Part shown: positions 11,187 to 19,723 of the stretch, in pieces | How positions within the stretch are numbered: position 1 is the first letter of the stretch | Layout of the letters: the number at the start of each line of letters is the position of its first letter | Made by a program: the position numbers and the translations under genes | Assembly (NCBI RefSeq): GCF_026625885.1 | Contig: NZ_CP113068.1 | Coordinates: 6,014,001-6,078,000 of the forward strand | Direction of reading: 5' to 3' | Length of the DNA stretch: 64,000 nt | From: Roseateles sp. SL47 | GTDB lineage: Bacteria; Pseudomonadota; Gammaproteobacteria; Burkholderiales; Burkholderiaceae_C | Notes under the pieces: generated by a model | What the model was told of the DNA's origin: nothing | The model's input: only the letters and a program-made list of their open reading frames with translations | The model's database searches: none

Positions 11187-12197
11187 TCACCCGCTCAGCT
11201 GCCGCGCCATCCGGATGGCCGCCCGCATGCTGGACGGGTCGGCCCGACCGGTGCCGGCGATGTCAAAGGCCGTGCCGTGGTCCGGGCTGGTCCGCACCAG
11301 CGGCAAGCCCAGCGTCACGTTGACGCCGTCCTCCACCCCGAGATACTTCACCGGGATCAGGCCCTGGTCATGCGTCATGGCCACCACCGCGTCGAATTCC
11401 CCTGGGTGCGCAGGCGGGGCATGGCGGGCACGCATGAAGATGGTGTCCGGCGCAAACGGGCCACTGGCGTGGATGCCCAGGGAGCGCGCCTGTTCCACCG
11501 CAGGCGCGATGTGCTGGATCTCCTCATCCCCAAACAGACCGCCCTCCCCGGCATGCGGATTCAGGCCCGCCACCGCAATGCGGGGGGACGCAATGCCGGA
11601 GCGCTTCAGCGCCGCATCGGTGATGCGCAAGGTCTGCAGCACCCGCCCGGCGGTGATCAGGTCCACCGCCTGGCGCAGCGCCACATGGATGGTCACCAGC
11701 ACCACGCGGAGCTGATCATTGGCCAGCATCATGCGCACCGGCGGCAACTGGCCCTGGGCATCGGCACACAGGGCCTGCAGCATCTCGGTATGGCCGGGAT
11801 AGGACACCCCCGCTGCATGCAGCGCCTCCTTGTGGATCGGTGCGGTGACCAGCGCGCTGGAACGGCCTGCCTGCTGCTCCGCCACCGCCGCCTCGATGCA
11901 GCGGGCAGCGGCGGCACCGGCCACGGCACTGATCTGCCCCAGCGGCTGCCGCAGCAATCCGTCCGGCAGGCCGGAAGGCTGCCAGACCGGCAGGCAGTCG
12001 GGTGGCGGCTCGTCGGTCGGCGTGTCCAGCAGGGCCACCGGCAGCGCCAGGCCCAGCATCTCCACCGCGCGGCGAAACACCTCCACATCCCCGACCAGCC
12101 GGAGGTCCGCGCCACGGTCGGCCGCCCAGGCCCCCACCGCCACCTCCGGCCCGATGCCGCAGGCGTCGCCCATGGTGATCAACAGAGGTCGGCTCAT
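11187..12197 (-). CDS. pdxA: 4-hydroxythreonine-4-phosphate dehydrogenase PdxA
   Basis: PdxA oxidises 4-phosphohydroxy-L-threonine in the DXP-dependent pyridoxal phosphate pathway. The 336-residue protein shows LLITMGDACGIGPEV at the start, SALVTAPIHKEAL, the metal-ligand segments with YPGHTEML and AGLNPHAGEGGLFG, and DGVNVTLGLPLVRTSPDHGTA near the end. The first signature has Cys where many members have Pro (GDPxGIGPE), a point worth noting. Its ATG overlaps the stop of the NIF3-like gene by 4 nt (ATGA), so the two should be translationally coupled. Confidence 0.95.
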   Translation of the reverse strand: MSRPLLITMGDACGIGPEVAVGAWAADRGADLRLVGDVEVFRRAVEMLGLALPVALLDTPTDEPPPDCLPVWQPSGLPDGLLRQPLGQISAVAGAAAARCIEAAVAEQQAGRSSALVTAPIHKEALHAAGVSYPGHTEMLQALCADAQGQLPPVRMMLANDQLRVVLVTIHVALRQAVDLITAGRVLQTLRITDAALKRSGIASPRIAVAGLNPHAGEGGLFGDEEIQHIAPAVEQARSLGIHASGPFAPDTIFMRARHAPPAHPGEFDAVVAMTHDQGLIPVKYLGVEDGVNVTLGLPLVRTSPDHGTAFDIAGTGRADPSSMRAAIRMARQLSG

Positions 12198-12946
12198 GCT
12201 GGATTCGCAATGTCGATGAACTGGCAGGTCAGACCCAGCGTCCGGGCCACTTGCTGGCCCAGGGCCTGCACGCCGTAACGCTCGGTGGCATGGTGACCGG
12301 CGGCGATGAAAGCCACACCGGTCTCGGCCGCATAGTGCGCCTGCGGCTCGGAAATCTCCCCGGTGATGAAGACATCCGCGCCGGCCGCGATGGCCGATTC
12401 GAAGTAGCCCTGAGCGCCTCCAGTGCACCAGGCCACCCGCCGCAGCGGCCGGCCGTCCCCCATGGCCTGGACCGTGGCACGGCCCAGGCGTTGCTCCAGA
12501 TGGTGGGCCAGGGATGGAAGATCGCCCCACTGCGGCGGCAACTGGCCGATGGCGCCCAGGTCCTGCTCGCCGAAGTGGCCGTCGGCCGTCCAGCCGAGAT
12601 GGCGCGCCAACTGCGCGTTGTTGCCCAACTCCGGATGAGCGTCCAGCGGCAGGTGATAAGCGAAGAGATTGATGTTGTGCGTGAGCAGGCGGGACAGCCG
12701 CTGCTTCATCCAACCCACCACCCGGCCGTCCTGGCCGCGCCAGAACAGGCCGTGATGGACCAGGAGGGCATCGGCACCCGCCTCGATGGCGGCCTCGATC
12801 AGGGCCAGGCTGGCCGTCACGCCACAAACCAGGTGACGGATCTCGTCCCTGCCCTCAACCTGCAGACCGTTCGGCCCATAATCCTTGAAGCGCGAGGGTT
12901 CCAGCGTGGCGGCGAGCAGCCGCTCCAGCTCCGTGCGATGTGCCAT
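12194..12946 (-). CDS. NIF3-like dinuclear metal centre protein (YbgI family)
   Basis: A 250-residue member of the NIF3/YbgI family, which forms toroidal hexamers with two metal ions per subunit; the cellular job is not settled. Family segments seen are KDYGPNGLQVEG, VTASLALIEAAI, ADALLVHHGLFWRG (metal histidines), and near the end FITGEISEPQAHYAAETG and AAGHHATERYG. It is the first gene of a two-gene unit with pdxA. Its start codon overlaps the start codon of the divergent protease gene inside a single CATG. Confidence 0.93.
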   Translation of the reverse strand: MAHRTELERLLAATLEPSRFKDYGPNGLQVEGRDEIRHLVCGVTASLALIEAAIEAGADALLVHHGLFWRGQDGRVVGWMKQRLSRLLTHNINLFAYHLPLDAHPELGNNAQLARHLGWTADGHFGEQDLGAIGQLPPQWGDLPSLAHHLEQRLGRATVQAMGDGRPLRRVAWCTGGAQGYFESAIAAGADVFITGEISEPQAHYAAETGVAFIAAGHHATERYGVQALGQQVARTLGLTCQFIDIANPA

Positions 12947-14117
12947 GACAGGGTCTCAATTGCGTCAAACCTGGTTGATTTTCGCCCAGGCCACCACTGT
13001 GGCGCTGGCGGGGTATTTTGTAGTGGCCACCCTGAAGCCGGAATGGCTGCATCAGGGGCCTTCAGTGCTGGCAACCCTGCCGGCCGCCGTGGGTGCACCA
13101 CCGCGCGCCGCCGTGCAGTTCAGCTATGCCGCCGCCGCACAGGCCGCCTCGCCCGCCGTGGTCGCCGTGCTGGCCAACAAACCCGCCCTCACCCAGCGCG
13201 AGATCGATGCCGACCCCTGGCTGCGTTTTCATTTCGGCCGTCGCATTCCGCAGCGCCAGCAGACCGGGCTGGGCTCCGGCGTGATCGTGTCGCCGGAAGG
13301 GTATGTGCTGACCAACAACCATGTGGTGTCGGGCGCCACCGAAATCCGGGTGCAGTTGCCCGATGGCCGGGAAACCGCCGCACGCCTGGTGGGCACCGAC
13401 CCCGAAACCGATCTGGCGGTGTTGCGCATCGAGATGGCCCCTCCTCTGCCGGTCATTCATCCCGGCCGGGCCGAAGACCTGCAGGTCGGCGATGTGGTGC
13501 TGGCCATCGGCAATCCGTTCAACGTTGGCCAGACGGTCACATCCGGCATCGTCAGTGCGCTGGGCCGCTCCCAGTTGGGCCTGAGCACCTTCGAAAACTT
13601 CATCCAGACCGATGCCGCCATCAACCCCGGCAACTCCGGCGGCGCGCTGGTGGATGCGCAGGGCCGCCTGGTGGGCATCAACACCGCCATCTACTCCCGC
13701 ACCGGCGGTGGCAGCCTGGGCATCGGCTTTGCGATCCCGGTCGATTCGGCCTACCAGGTGCTGGAAGCGCTGATCAAGGACGGCAAGGTCAGCCGCGGCT
13801 GGATTGGCGTCATCACCGCCGACGTGAATCCGGAAGTGGTGGAGATGATGAAGCTCTCCGTCCAGCAAGGCGTGCTGGTGAAGGAAGTCTTCAAGTCCAG
13901 CCCGGCCGCGAAGGCGGGTGTGGAGTCCGGGGATGTGGTCACCGAGGTGGCCGGCCATCCGGTGCGCACGCCGCGTGAGTTGATCAACGTGGTGGCCGCG
14001 CTCAAGCCGGACAGTCAGGTGGTGCTGCAGGTGCAGCGCGGCAAACAAAGCCTGAAGCTGCCCTTGCAGGTGGGCTTGCGCAAGCCGCTGACTGAAGACG
14101 GAACTCCGGAAGAGTGA
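12945..14117 (+). CDS. Membrane-anchored HtrA/DegS-like serine protease (S1C)
   Basis: A 390-residue periplasmic protease with an N-terminal membrane helix (WLIFAQATTVALAGYFVVATL) that probably acts as an anchor. The trypsin-like domain carries the triad His126 (LTNNHVV), Asp156 (ETDLAVL) and Ser231 (NPGNSGGAL). One PDZ domain follows at ~280-380 (RGWIGV, SPAAKAGVESGDVV). The layout (TM, protease, single PDZ) matches DegS/AlgW, which cleave anti-sigma factors; that role is inferred. It is convergent with the tat operon. Confidence 0.92.
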   Translation: MTGSQLRQTWLIFAQATTVALAGYFVVATLKPEWLHQGPSVLATLPAAVGAPPRAAVQFSYAAAAQAASPAVVAVLANKPALTQREIDADPWLRFHFGRRIPQRQQTGLGSGVIVSPEGYVLTNNHVVSGATEIRVQLPDGRETAARLVGTDPETDLAVLRIEMAPPLPVIHPGRAEDLQVGDVVLAIGNPFNVGQTVTSGIVSALGRSQLGLSTFENFIQTDAAINPGNSGGALVDAQGRLVGINTAIYSRTGGGSLGIGFAIPVDSAYQVLEALIKDGKVSRGWIGVITADVNPEVVEMMKLSVQQGVLVKEVFKSSPAAKAGVESGDVVTEVAGHPVRTPRELINVVAALKPDSQVVLQVQRGKQSLKLPLQVGLRKPLTEDGTPEE

Positions 14118-14222
14118 GCCGGAAGCGTGAGACGCTAACGTGAGCCGGGCGTGCGGACCGGATGAACAGGCGCTGAAAGACCGCCGCCCACTGTTGCAGT
14201 GAGCAGCGGGAGCAGCAGGAGG

Positions 14223-15032
14223 TCAGGTGCTCGGGCCTTGGCCGTTTTCAGCCGGGTCCGCATCCGGCGCGCGGCTGTAGCGCACAAAGGCGTTGGATGC
14301 CCAGATGCCCACTTCGTAGAGGATGCACATCGGGATGGCCAGGGCCAGTTGCGAAACGATGTCCGGCGGCGTGATCACGGCGGCAATCACAAAGGCGATC
14401 ACGATGAAATACCCGCGGAACTGCTTGAGCTGGTCCACCGTCACCAACCCCATCCGCGACAGCACCACCACCACCACCGGCACTTCAAACGCTGCACCGA
14501 AGGCGATGAACATGTTCATCACAAAGCCCAGATAGGCCTCGATGTCCGGCGCGGCGGTGATGCTCTTGGGCGCAAAGCTCTGAATGAAGGTGAACACCTT
14601 GGCGAACACCACGAAGTAGCAGAACGCCACGCCTGCAAAAAACAGCAAGGTGCTCGAAACCACCAGAGGCATCACCAGGCGTTTTTCATGCGAGTACAGC
14701 CCTGGCGCCACAAAGGACCAGACCTGATACAGCACCACCGGCAAAGCCACCAGGAAGGCGGCCAGCAGCGTGATCTTCAGCGGCACCAGGAACGGTGACA
14801 ACACGTTGGTGGCGATCATCGAGCTGCCTTGCGGCAGGTTCGACACCAGCGGCACCGCCAGCAGGTCGAACAACCCGCCGGGGCCGGGATAGAGGCAGAG
14901 CACACCAAAGGCCAGGCCCACGGCCAGCAGCGCGCGGATCAACCGGTCGCGCAGCTCCATGAGGTGGGAGACAAAAGGCTGTTCGGTACCGGCCAGTTCG
15001 TCTTTGGAGGCGTCGTCTTGGGGGCTGCTCAT
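14223..15032 (-). CDS. tatC: Sec-independent protein translocase TatC
   Basis: TatC is the six-helix receptor for twin-arginine signal peptides. The 269-residue protein has the N-terminal signature SHLMELRDRLIRAL, the conserved periplasmic loop VWSFVAPGLYSHEKR, and the later segment FVIAAVITPPDIVSQLALAIPMCILYEVG (given here only as a position guide around residues 210-238). The start overlaps the tatB stop by 4 nt. Last gene of tatABC. Confidence 0.96.
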   Translation of the reverse strand: MSSPQDDASKDELAGTEQPFVSHLMELRDRLIRALLAVGLAFGVLCLYPGPGGLFDLLAVPLVSNLPQGSSMIATNVLSPFLVPLKITLLAAFLVALPVVLYQVWSFVAPGLYSHEKRLVMPLVVSSTLLFFAGVAFCYFVVFAKVFTFIQSFAPKSITAAPDIEAYLGFVMNMFIAFGAAFEVPVVVVVLSRMGLVTVDQLKQFRGYFIVIAFVIAAVITPPDIVSQLALAIPMCILYEVGIWASNAFVRYSRAPDADPAENGQGPST

Positions 15033-15511
15033 GAAGCTCGGCGTGGAGGACGGAAGCGGGCCACACGAGCCGCGCCGGATTGGGTGTGCCGGCGCACACC
15101 ATGCCGCTGCTTGTACCAGAGCGGCGTGGCGCCCCGTTTGAGCCGCCAGTTCTTGCCGGGATGGCTGTAGACCGGCGCGGGCGCTTCATAGGCCATGGCC
15201 GACTCGTTCGAGCCGCCATCCACCGCCAGGTCGGACCAGGTGGAGTGAAGGGCCTGCTGGGCCGAGTCCACTTCCTGCCGAACCGTGTTTTCCACGTCGT
15301 TCACCGCCGTCTGGAACTGGTTCTTCATCTTCTGAAGCTCTTCCAGTTCGATCGAACGGTTGACCTCGGCCTTCACGTCGGACACATAACGCTGAGCCTT
15401 GCCCAGCAGATGGCCCACGGTACGGGCCACCCGGGGCAGACGCTCCGGGCCGAGCACGACCAGCGCAACACCGCCGATCAGCATCAGCTTGTCAAAGCCG
15501 AAATCGATCAT
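15029..15511 (-). CDS. tatB: Sec-independent protein translocase subunit TatB
   Basis: TatB forms the substrate-receptor complex with TatC. The 160-residue protein has the short N-terminal membrane helix (DFGFDKLMLIGGVALVVLG), then PERLPRVARTVGHLLGKAQR, the TatB hinge and amphipathic helix. A long charged helix (residues ~40-95) and a poorly conserved basic C-terminal tail follow. It sits between tatA (8 bp) and tatC (4-nt overlap). Confidence 0.95.
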   Translation of the reverse strand: MIDFGFDKLMLIGGVALVVLGPERLPRVARTVGHLLGKAQRYVSDVKAEVNRSIELEELQKMKNQFQTAVNDVENTVRQEVDSAQQALHSTWSDLAVDGGSNESAMAYEAPAPVYSHPGKNWRLKRGATPLWYKQRHGVRRHTQSGAARVARFRPPRRAS

Positions 15512-15519
15512 GCGGACGC

Positions 15520-15756
15520 TCAGCTGCGGTGCTTGGCGTCAACGTCCACCGTGTTGGGATCGGTGGCCTTGTTGGCGTTGGCCACTTGCTGCGGCGGCGT
15601 CTCGGTGCTGCCGGTGCCGCCATCACGCATGCCGTCCTTGAAACCCTTGACCGCCGCGCCCAGGTCACCGCCCACATTGCGCAGCTTCTTGGTGCCGAAC
15701 ACCGCGATGACGACCACCAGCACAATCAGCCAGTGCCAGATGCTCATACTACCCAT
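15520..15756 (-). CDS. tatA: Sec-independent protein translocase subunit TatA
   Basis: TatA oligomers form the translocation path. The 78-residue protein has the membrane helix [17 protein letters not shown], the hinge [19 protein letters not shown] and a short polar tail. Two in-frame ATGs (MGSMS) are available. I chose the first because AGGAG lies 6 nt before it; the second would be 15 nt from that site. First gene of tatABC, 135 bp downstream of hinT on the same strand. Confidence 0.95.
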   Translation of the reverse strand: MGSMSIWHWLIVLVVVIAVFGTKKLRNVGGDLGAAVKGFKDGMRDGGTGSTETPPQQVANANKATDPNTVDVDAKHRS

Positions 15757-15891
15757 GACATTCTCCTGAGTGGATTACCAAATTCTAGTGGGCCTGCGTG
15801 ACACGAACACGTTGTGCCAGCACCTACCCCTTCCCGCATGAGCAACTTATGCCCCGACAGAGGGAGTCTGCAGCCCAGATGAGGCCGAATT

Positions 15892-16239
15892 TCAGCCTTT
15901 CAACCAGGGGCGCGGACCGCCGATGGCGTGCATGTGCAGGTGGAAGACCTCCTGGCCGCCATCCGAACCGGTGTTGACGATCGTGCGGAATCCGTTGGTC
16001 ACGCCCAATTCCTTCATCAACCGGGGCACCAGCACCGTCATGCGGCCCATCAGCCCGGCATGTTCGGGTTGCAGGTCGGCCATGCTGGTGATGTGCAGCT
16101 TGGGGATCAGCAGCACATGGACCGGGGCCCAGGGGTGGATGTCGTGAAAGACCAGCAGTTCGTCGTCTTCATAGACCTTCTTCGACGGGATCTGGCCCGC
16201 GACGATCTTGCAGAAAATGCAGTGGGGATCGTGGCTCAT
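15892..16239 (-). CDS. hinT: HIT-family nucleotide-binding protein (HinT-like)
   Basis: A 115-residue histidine-triad hydrolase/purine-nucleoside phosphoramidase. It shows HCIFCKIVAGQIPSKKVYED at the start, the substrate loop LLIPKLHITSMADL, and the triad VFHLHMHAIGG (HxHxH). It lies 7 bp after the small membrane protein gene in the conserved hisI-hisE-(membrane protein)-hinT-tatABC order. Confidence 0.94.
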   Translation of the reverse strand: MSHDPHCIFCKIVAGQIPSKKVYEDDELLVFHDIHPWAPVHVLLIPKLHITSMADLQPEHAGLMGRMTVLVPRLMKELGVTNGFRTIVNTGSDGGQEVFHLHMHAIGGPRPWLKG

Positions 16240-16246
16240 GATGTGT

Positions 16247-16603
16247 TCAAACCGGCATCGGCTTGTTGTCGTTCCAGTTCAGGATGCCCTTGACGAGGCG
16301 GTAGATCACCCAGATGACATCAATGGCCATGGTGACCACCCCCACCCCGATCAGCATGAGAGGCACACTCAGGGCGCCCCACAGCAGGCTCCACCAGAAG
16401 GTGCGGATCTGCCAGGTGAAGTGGCTGGCATAGATCGTGCCCTCGGTCTCTTCGCGCTTGATGTAATTCACGATGATGGCAACAACGCTGGTGATGACCG
16501 TCATGAAACCCAGCGCCTGGAGGATGTAGACGATCAACGTCAACTGCTTGAGGCTTTCCAGCTTTTCGGCCGGCAAGGCATTCAGGCTCAGGTTCTCATT
16601 CAT
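16247..16603 (-). CDS. Small membrane protein, DUF4870-like
   Basis: A 118-residue membrane protein with three predicted membrane helices (LTLIVYILQALGFMTVITSV; WWSLLWGALSVPLMLIGVGV; an additional stretch to VIWVIYRLVKGI). The tail is IYRLVKGILNWNDNKPMPV. I know proteins of this type from the same position between hisE and hinT in other Burkholderiales; DUF4870 membership is a judgement by eye. No function can be given. Confidence 0.75.
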   Translation of the reverse strand: MNENLSLNALPAEKLESLKQLTLIVYILQALGFMTVITSVVAIIVNYIKREETEGTIYASHFTWQIRTFWWSLLWGALSVPLMLIGVGVVTMAIDVIWVIYRLVKGILNWNDNKPMPV

Positions 16604-16649
16604 CGCACGCTCCCTTTGTTGACACTGTCAGCGTTGAAACACCGGGGAA

Positions 16650-17060
16650 TCAGCCGCCCTGCCCTGGCGGCTGAAAGGATGGGGCTGTTGGTGGGGATGT
16701 CTGTGGGGAGGTGGGCATCCTTGACCGCGCCGCAAACTCCTCCAGACCGGACAGTCCTTCGCGGCGTGCCAGTTCGGCCAGCACCAGGCCCGGCTCCACC
16801 TTCAGTGCGGCCAGGGCCACGATGGAGTGAAACCACAGGTCCGCCACTTCATACACCAGCTTCTGGGGGTCACCATCCTTGGCGGCCAGCACCACTTCGG
16901 TGGCTTCTTCCCCCACCTTTTTCAGGATGTGGTCCAGGCCCTTGGCAAACAGCTTGGCCACATAGCTCTTGTCCGGCTCACCCTCATCGCGGCGCTGGGC
17001 CACCACGGCACCGAGGTGGGCCAGCACGTCAGCGCCGGTCAGGTCCTGCTTGGCATCCAT
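16650..17060 (-). CDS. hisE: Phosphoribosyl-ATP pyrophosphatase HisE
   Basis: HisE carries out the second step of histidine synthesis, hydrolysing phosphoribosyl-ATP to phosphoribosyl-AMP. The 136-residue protein has the family core [33 protein letters not shown] and [15 protein letters not shown] with the acidic metal ligands. After residue ~110 it carries a Pro/Ser/Thr-rich tail ([17 protein letters not shown]) not needed for the fold. It follows hisI by 3 bp. Confidence 0.95.
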   Translation of the reverse strand: MDAKQDLTGADVLAHLGAVVAQRRDEGEPDKSYVAKLFAKGLDHILKKVGEEATEVVLAAKDGDPQKLVYEVADLWFHSIVALAALKVEPGLVLAELARREGLSGLEEFAARSRMPTSPQTSPPTAPSFQPPGQGG

Positions 17061-17063
17061 GGT

Positions 17064-17483
17064 TCAACTCTTGTAGATCTGGGCCGGGTCCTTCAGGACC
17101 GGCTCCACAGGGGTCCAGCGGCCCTGGTCCAGGCGCTGGAAAAAGCAGCTGTGCCGGCCGGTATGGCAGGCGATGCCCGGTTCATGGCCCCGCTGGGTGA
17201 TGGTGAGCAGCAGCACGTCGTTGTCGCAGTCCATGCGGATGCTGTGGACCTGCTGCACATGGCCGGATTCTTCACCCTTGTGCCAGAGCTTCTGGCGCGA
17301 ACGGCTCCAGTAGACCGCTTCACCCAGCTCGGCGGTGCGGGCCACGGCCTCGCGATTCATCCACGCAAACATCAGCACGTCGCCGGAGCCTTGCTCCTGC
17401 GCGATGACCGGCACCAGGCCGTCGGCGTCCCACTTGATCTGATCGAGCCATTCCATGCCGTCAGTGTAGTCGTCAGCCGACAT
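17064..17483 (-). CDS. hisI: Phosphoribosyl-AMP cyclohydrolase HisI
   Basis: HisI opens the purine ring of phosphoribosyl-AMP, the third step of histidine synthesis. Visible signatures are [50 protein letters not shown] (metal Asp/Cys) and [14 protein letters not shown] (zinc Cys). I give the start [12 protein letters not shown], which overlaps mutT by 11 nt; the internal ATG at 17456 (MEWLDQIKW) matches many homologues and is equally possible. Neither has a clear ribosome site. hisF does not precede it here. Confidence 0.94.
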   Translation of the reverse strand: MSADDYTDGMEWLDQIKWDADGLVPVIAQEQGSGDVLMFAWMNREAVARTAELGEAVYWSRSRQKLWHKGEESGHVQQVHSIRMDCDNDVLLLTITQRGHEPGIACHTGRHSCFFQRLDQGRWTPVEPVLKDPAQIYKS

Positions 17484-17970
17484 GGGTGGGCCCGGTGTGG
17501 GCGCGTTCCTCGGCAAACCAGCGCAGCACCGGGATCGTGCCGGGCAGCACCGGCTGCACCTGCACCGGCAGGCGCTGCCAGGCCATGGCCTGCTGCTCGC
17601 GCATTTCGAACTCGCCGTCCCATTGGTAGACCTTGCAGAAATGCAGACGCACCCGCGCATGGGGGTAGTCCATCATTTCCACCTTCCAGGGGTGTGCGTC
17701 GCCGATGGTGATGCCCAGTTCTTCCTGCAATTCGCGGCGCAGGGCCTGCGCCACGGTCTCGCCCTGCTCCAGCTTGCCGCCCGGGAATTCCCAGTAGCCC
17801 GCATAGACCTTGCCGTCCGGGCGGGAGGTCAGCAGGAAGTCCTCTTCCTGGCCATCCGGGCCGCGGCGCACCAGCACACCGACGGCAACGTCCACCGGGA
17901 CGCGGTCGGCCGGCCAGGGGGAAGATGCACCGGTCTGGGGGGTGGAGGTCGTCTTGCGGGTGTCAGACAT
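17473..17970 (-). CDS. mutT: NUDIX hydrolase, MutT-like (8-oxo-dGTP diphosphatase)
   Basis: A 165-residue NUDIX protein. The box is intact: G65, E71, then RELQEEL with R79, E80, E83 and E84. The [19 protein letters not shown] context matches MutT, which removes oxidised dGTP. The start MSDTRKTT overlaps the stop of the upstream DUF815 gene by 8 nt, which suggests coupling. Specificity for 8-oxo-dGTP is inferred from similarity. In the longer open frame, the residues before this start are the shadow of the Gly/Ala tail of the neighbour. Confidence 0.88.
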   Translation of the reverse strand: MSDTRKTTSTPQTGASSPWPADRVPVDVAVGVLVRRGPDGQEEDFLLTSRPDGKVYAGYWEFPGGKLEQGETVAQALRRELQEELGITIGDAHPWKVEMMDYPHARVRLHFCKVYQWDGEFEMREQQAMAWQRLPVQVQPVLPGTIPVLRWFAEERAHTGPTHVG

Positions 17971-18997
17971 GATCCAGGCCCTGCGGTCCTTCCGGCTCGG
18001 CCACAGCGACAGAAGAGGCCGAACCACCAGGGCCTCCACCAGCGCCTGCACCAGCGCCTGCACCGGGGCCAGCCCCGGAAGAAGCTGCCGTGCCAGAGGC
18101 CGGCGATGGGAAGGACTCATCCACCCCGCCCCGCCCTGCCAGATCACGCGCAAATTGATAGGCCACCCGGCCAGACCGCGAGCCACGCTCCAGGGCCCAC
18201 ACGAGGGACGGCTGGCGGGCGGCTTCGATCTGGGCGGCGGTTAGCCCGAAATGGCTCAGCCACTGGGCCACGATGGCCAGATATTCCTGTTGGCTGAAGC
18301 TGTAAAAGCTGATCCACAGGCCAAAGCGTTCGGACAGGGAGATTTTTTCTTCCACCGCTTCGCCGGGATGGACTTCCACAAGGCCGTCCCGCTCGGCATG
18401 GGTGTAGGCAAGGTTGTCCTTCATCTGCTCGGGCAGCAGATGGCGGCGGTTGCTGGTGGCGTAGATCAGCAGATTGTCGGTGGCGGCGGCGACGGAGCCG
18501 TCCAGCATCGACTTCAGCGCCTTGTAACCGGCTTCACCCTCATCAAAGCTGAGGTCGTCGCAGAAGATCACAAAGCGTTCGGGGCGGTCGGCCACCAGGT
18601 CGGCCAGCTCGGGCAGATCGACCAGGTCGGTCTTGTCCACCTCGATCAGCCGCAGGCCCTGGCCGGCAAATTCATTCAGGCAGGCCTTGATCAGCGAGCT
18701 CTTGCCGGTGCCACGGGCGCCGGTCAGCAGCACGTTGTTGGCGGGCTGGCCGGCCACGAATTGACGGGTATTGCGCAGCAGGCGTTCTTTCTGCGCTTCC
18801 ACTTCCTTCAGGTCGGCCAGGCGGATGGCGGAGAGGTGCCGCACCGGCTCCAGCCGGGCGCTGGCCCCCCGCTTGCGGTAGCGGAAGGCCACGGCGGCGG
18901 ACCAGTCCGGCGCTGTCAGCGGTTGCGGCAGTACCGCTTCCAGGCGGCTCAGCAGCGCGTCGGCGCGCTGCAGCAGGGCATCAAGGGCATCGGACAT
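17963..18997 (-). CDS. DUF815 family AAA-type ATP-binding protein
   Basis: A 344-residue P-loop ATPase. It shows Walker A GARGTGKS at residues 93-100, a Walker B/sensor region FVIFCDDLSFDEGE and YATSNRRHLLPE. These are the signatures of the DUF815 family, whose function is unknown. The last ~55 residues form a Gly/Ala-rich tail (GAGPGAGAGAGAG), encoded by near-perfect 12-bp repeats at about 18034-18070. It overlaps mutT by 8 nt and follows slmA by 10 bp. Confidence 0.88.
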   Translation of the reverse strand: MSDALDALLQRADALLSRLEAVLPQPLTAPDWSAAVAFRYRKRGASARLEPVRHLSAIRLADLKEVEAQKERLLRNTRQFVAGQPANNVLLTGARGTGKSSLIKACLNEFAGQGLRLIEVDKTDLVDLPELADLVADRPERFVIFCDDLSFDEGEAGYKALKSMLDGSVAAATDNLLIYATSNRRHLLPEQMKDNLAYTHAERDGLVEVHPGEAVEEKISLSERFGLWISFYSFSQQEYLAIVAQWLSHFGLTAAQIEAARQPSLVWALERGSRSGRVAYQFARDLAGRGGVDESFPSPASGTAASSGAGPGAGAGAGAGGGPGGSASSVAVAEPEGPQGLDHV

Positions 18998-19007
18998 TGA
19001 ACAGGGG

Positions 19008-19646
19008 TCAGGACAGCATCCGCATCGCGGCGTCCAGCTGCTCGGTGGGCAGGCGCTTGAAGCCTGAGCGCGCATAACGCTGCAGCCGTCCGATGATGAA
19101 GCTCACCAGGACGGACGCCTGCGACTGGGCTTCCACCGTCGGCGTGCTGGAACCGGAGGCCTCGGCGGCGGAGCGCAGGGCCTGACGCAATGCGGATTCG
19201 ACCTTGTCGAAGAATTGATTCATCCGGGCGACCAGACGCTCGTTTTCGTAGACCAGCGCGTCACCCACCATCACCCGGGCCATGCCGGGGTTGCGTTCAC
19301 CAAATTGCAGCAGCACGGCCACGATGCGCTGGGCCTGGGCCAGGCCCGACGACTCGCGTTCGGCGATCTGATTGAGCAGCGAGAAGATGCTGGATTCGAT
19401 GAACTCGATCAGCCCTTCGAACATCTGGGCTTTGCTGGCGAAATGGCGATACAGCGCGGCTTCGCTCACCTCCAGGCGTGCGGCCAGGGCAGCGGTGGTC
19501 ACCCGCTCGGCGCCTGGTTGTTCCAGCATGCTGGCCAGGGTCTGGAGGATCTGCACGCGACGTTCGCCGGGCTTCAGGCGCTTGCGCGGCAGCTCGGCGT
19601 TTTTGTTTGCGGCAGGATCCGTGGTGTCTGGGGGGCTGGTGTGCAT
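19008..19646 (-). CDS. slmA: Nucleoid occlusion factor SlmA (TetR family)
   Basis: SlmA binds chromosomal sites and stops FtsZ assembly over the nucleoid. The 212-residue protein has the TetR-type helix-turn-helix (ERVTTAALAARLEVSEAALY, then RHFASKAQMFEGLIEFIES). The C-terminal domain shows FGERNPGMARVMVGDALVYE. Neighbourhood with argB and the HAD nucleotidase is the usual Burkholderiales one. I use the ATG (MHTSPPDT); a GTG four codons upstream is also in frame. Confidence 0.9.
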   Translation of the reverse strand: MHTSPPDTTDPAANKNAELPRKRLKPGERRVQILQTLASMLEQPGAERVTTAALAARLEVSEAALYRHFASKAQMFEGLIEFIESSIFSLLNQIAERESSGLAQAQRIVAVLLQFGERNPGMARVMVGDALVYENERLVARMNQFFDKVESALRQALRSAAEASGSSTPTVEAQSQASVLVSFIIGRLQRYARSGFKRLPTEQLDAAMRMLS

Positions 19647-19723
19647 AGGCGAGGCCACAACGTGTGTGTGGATTCTGGCACATGCTTTGCCCTCGCCCGG
19701 CGAGGTCCTGCCCAGGGACCGAT

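Noticed and set aside
8617..11190. 857-codon minus-strand open frame opposite the DUF1631 gene
   Set aside because: Antisense shadow; no protein-like segments and no ribosome site, while the plus frame matches a known family.
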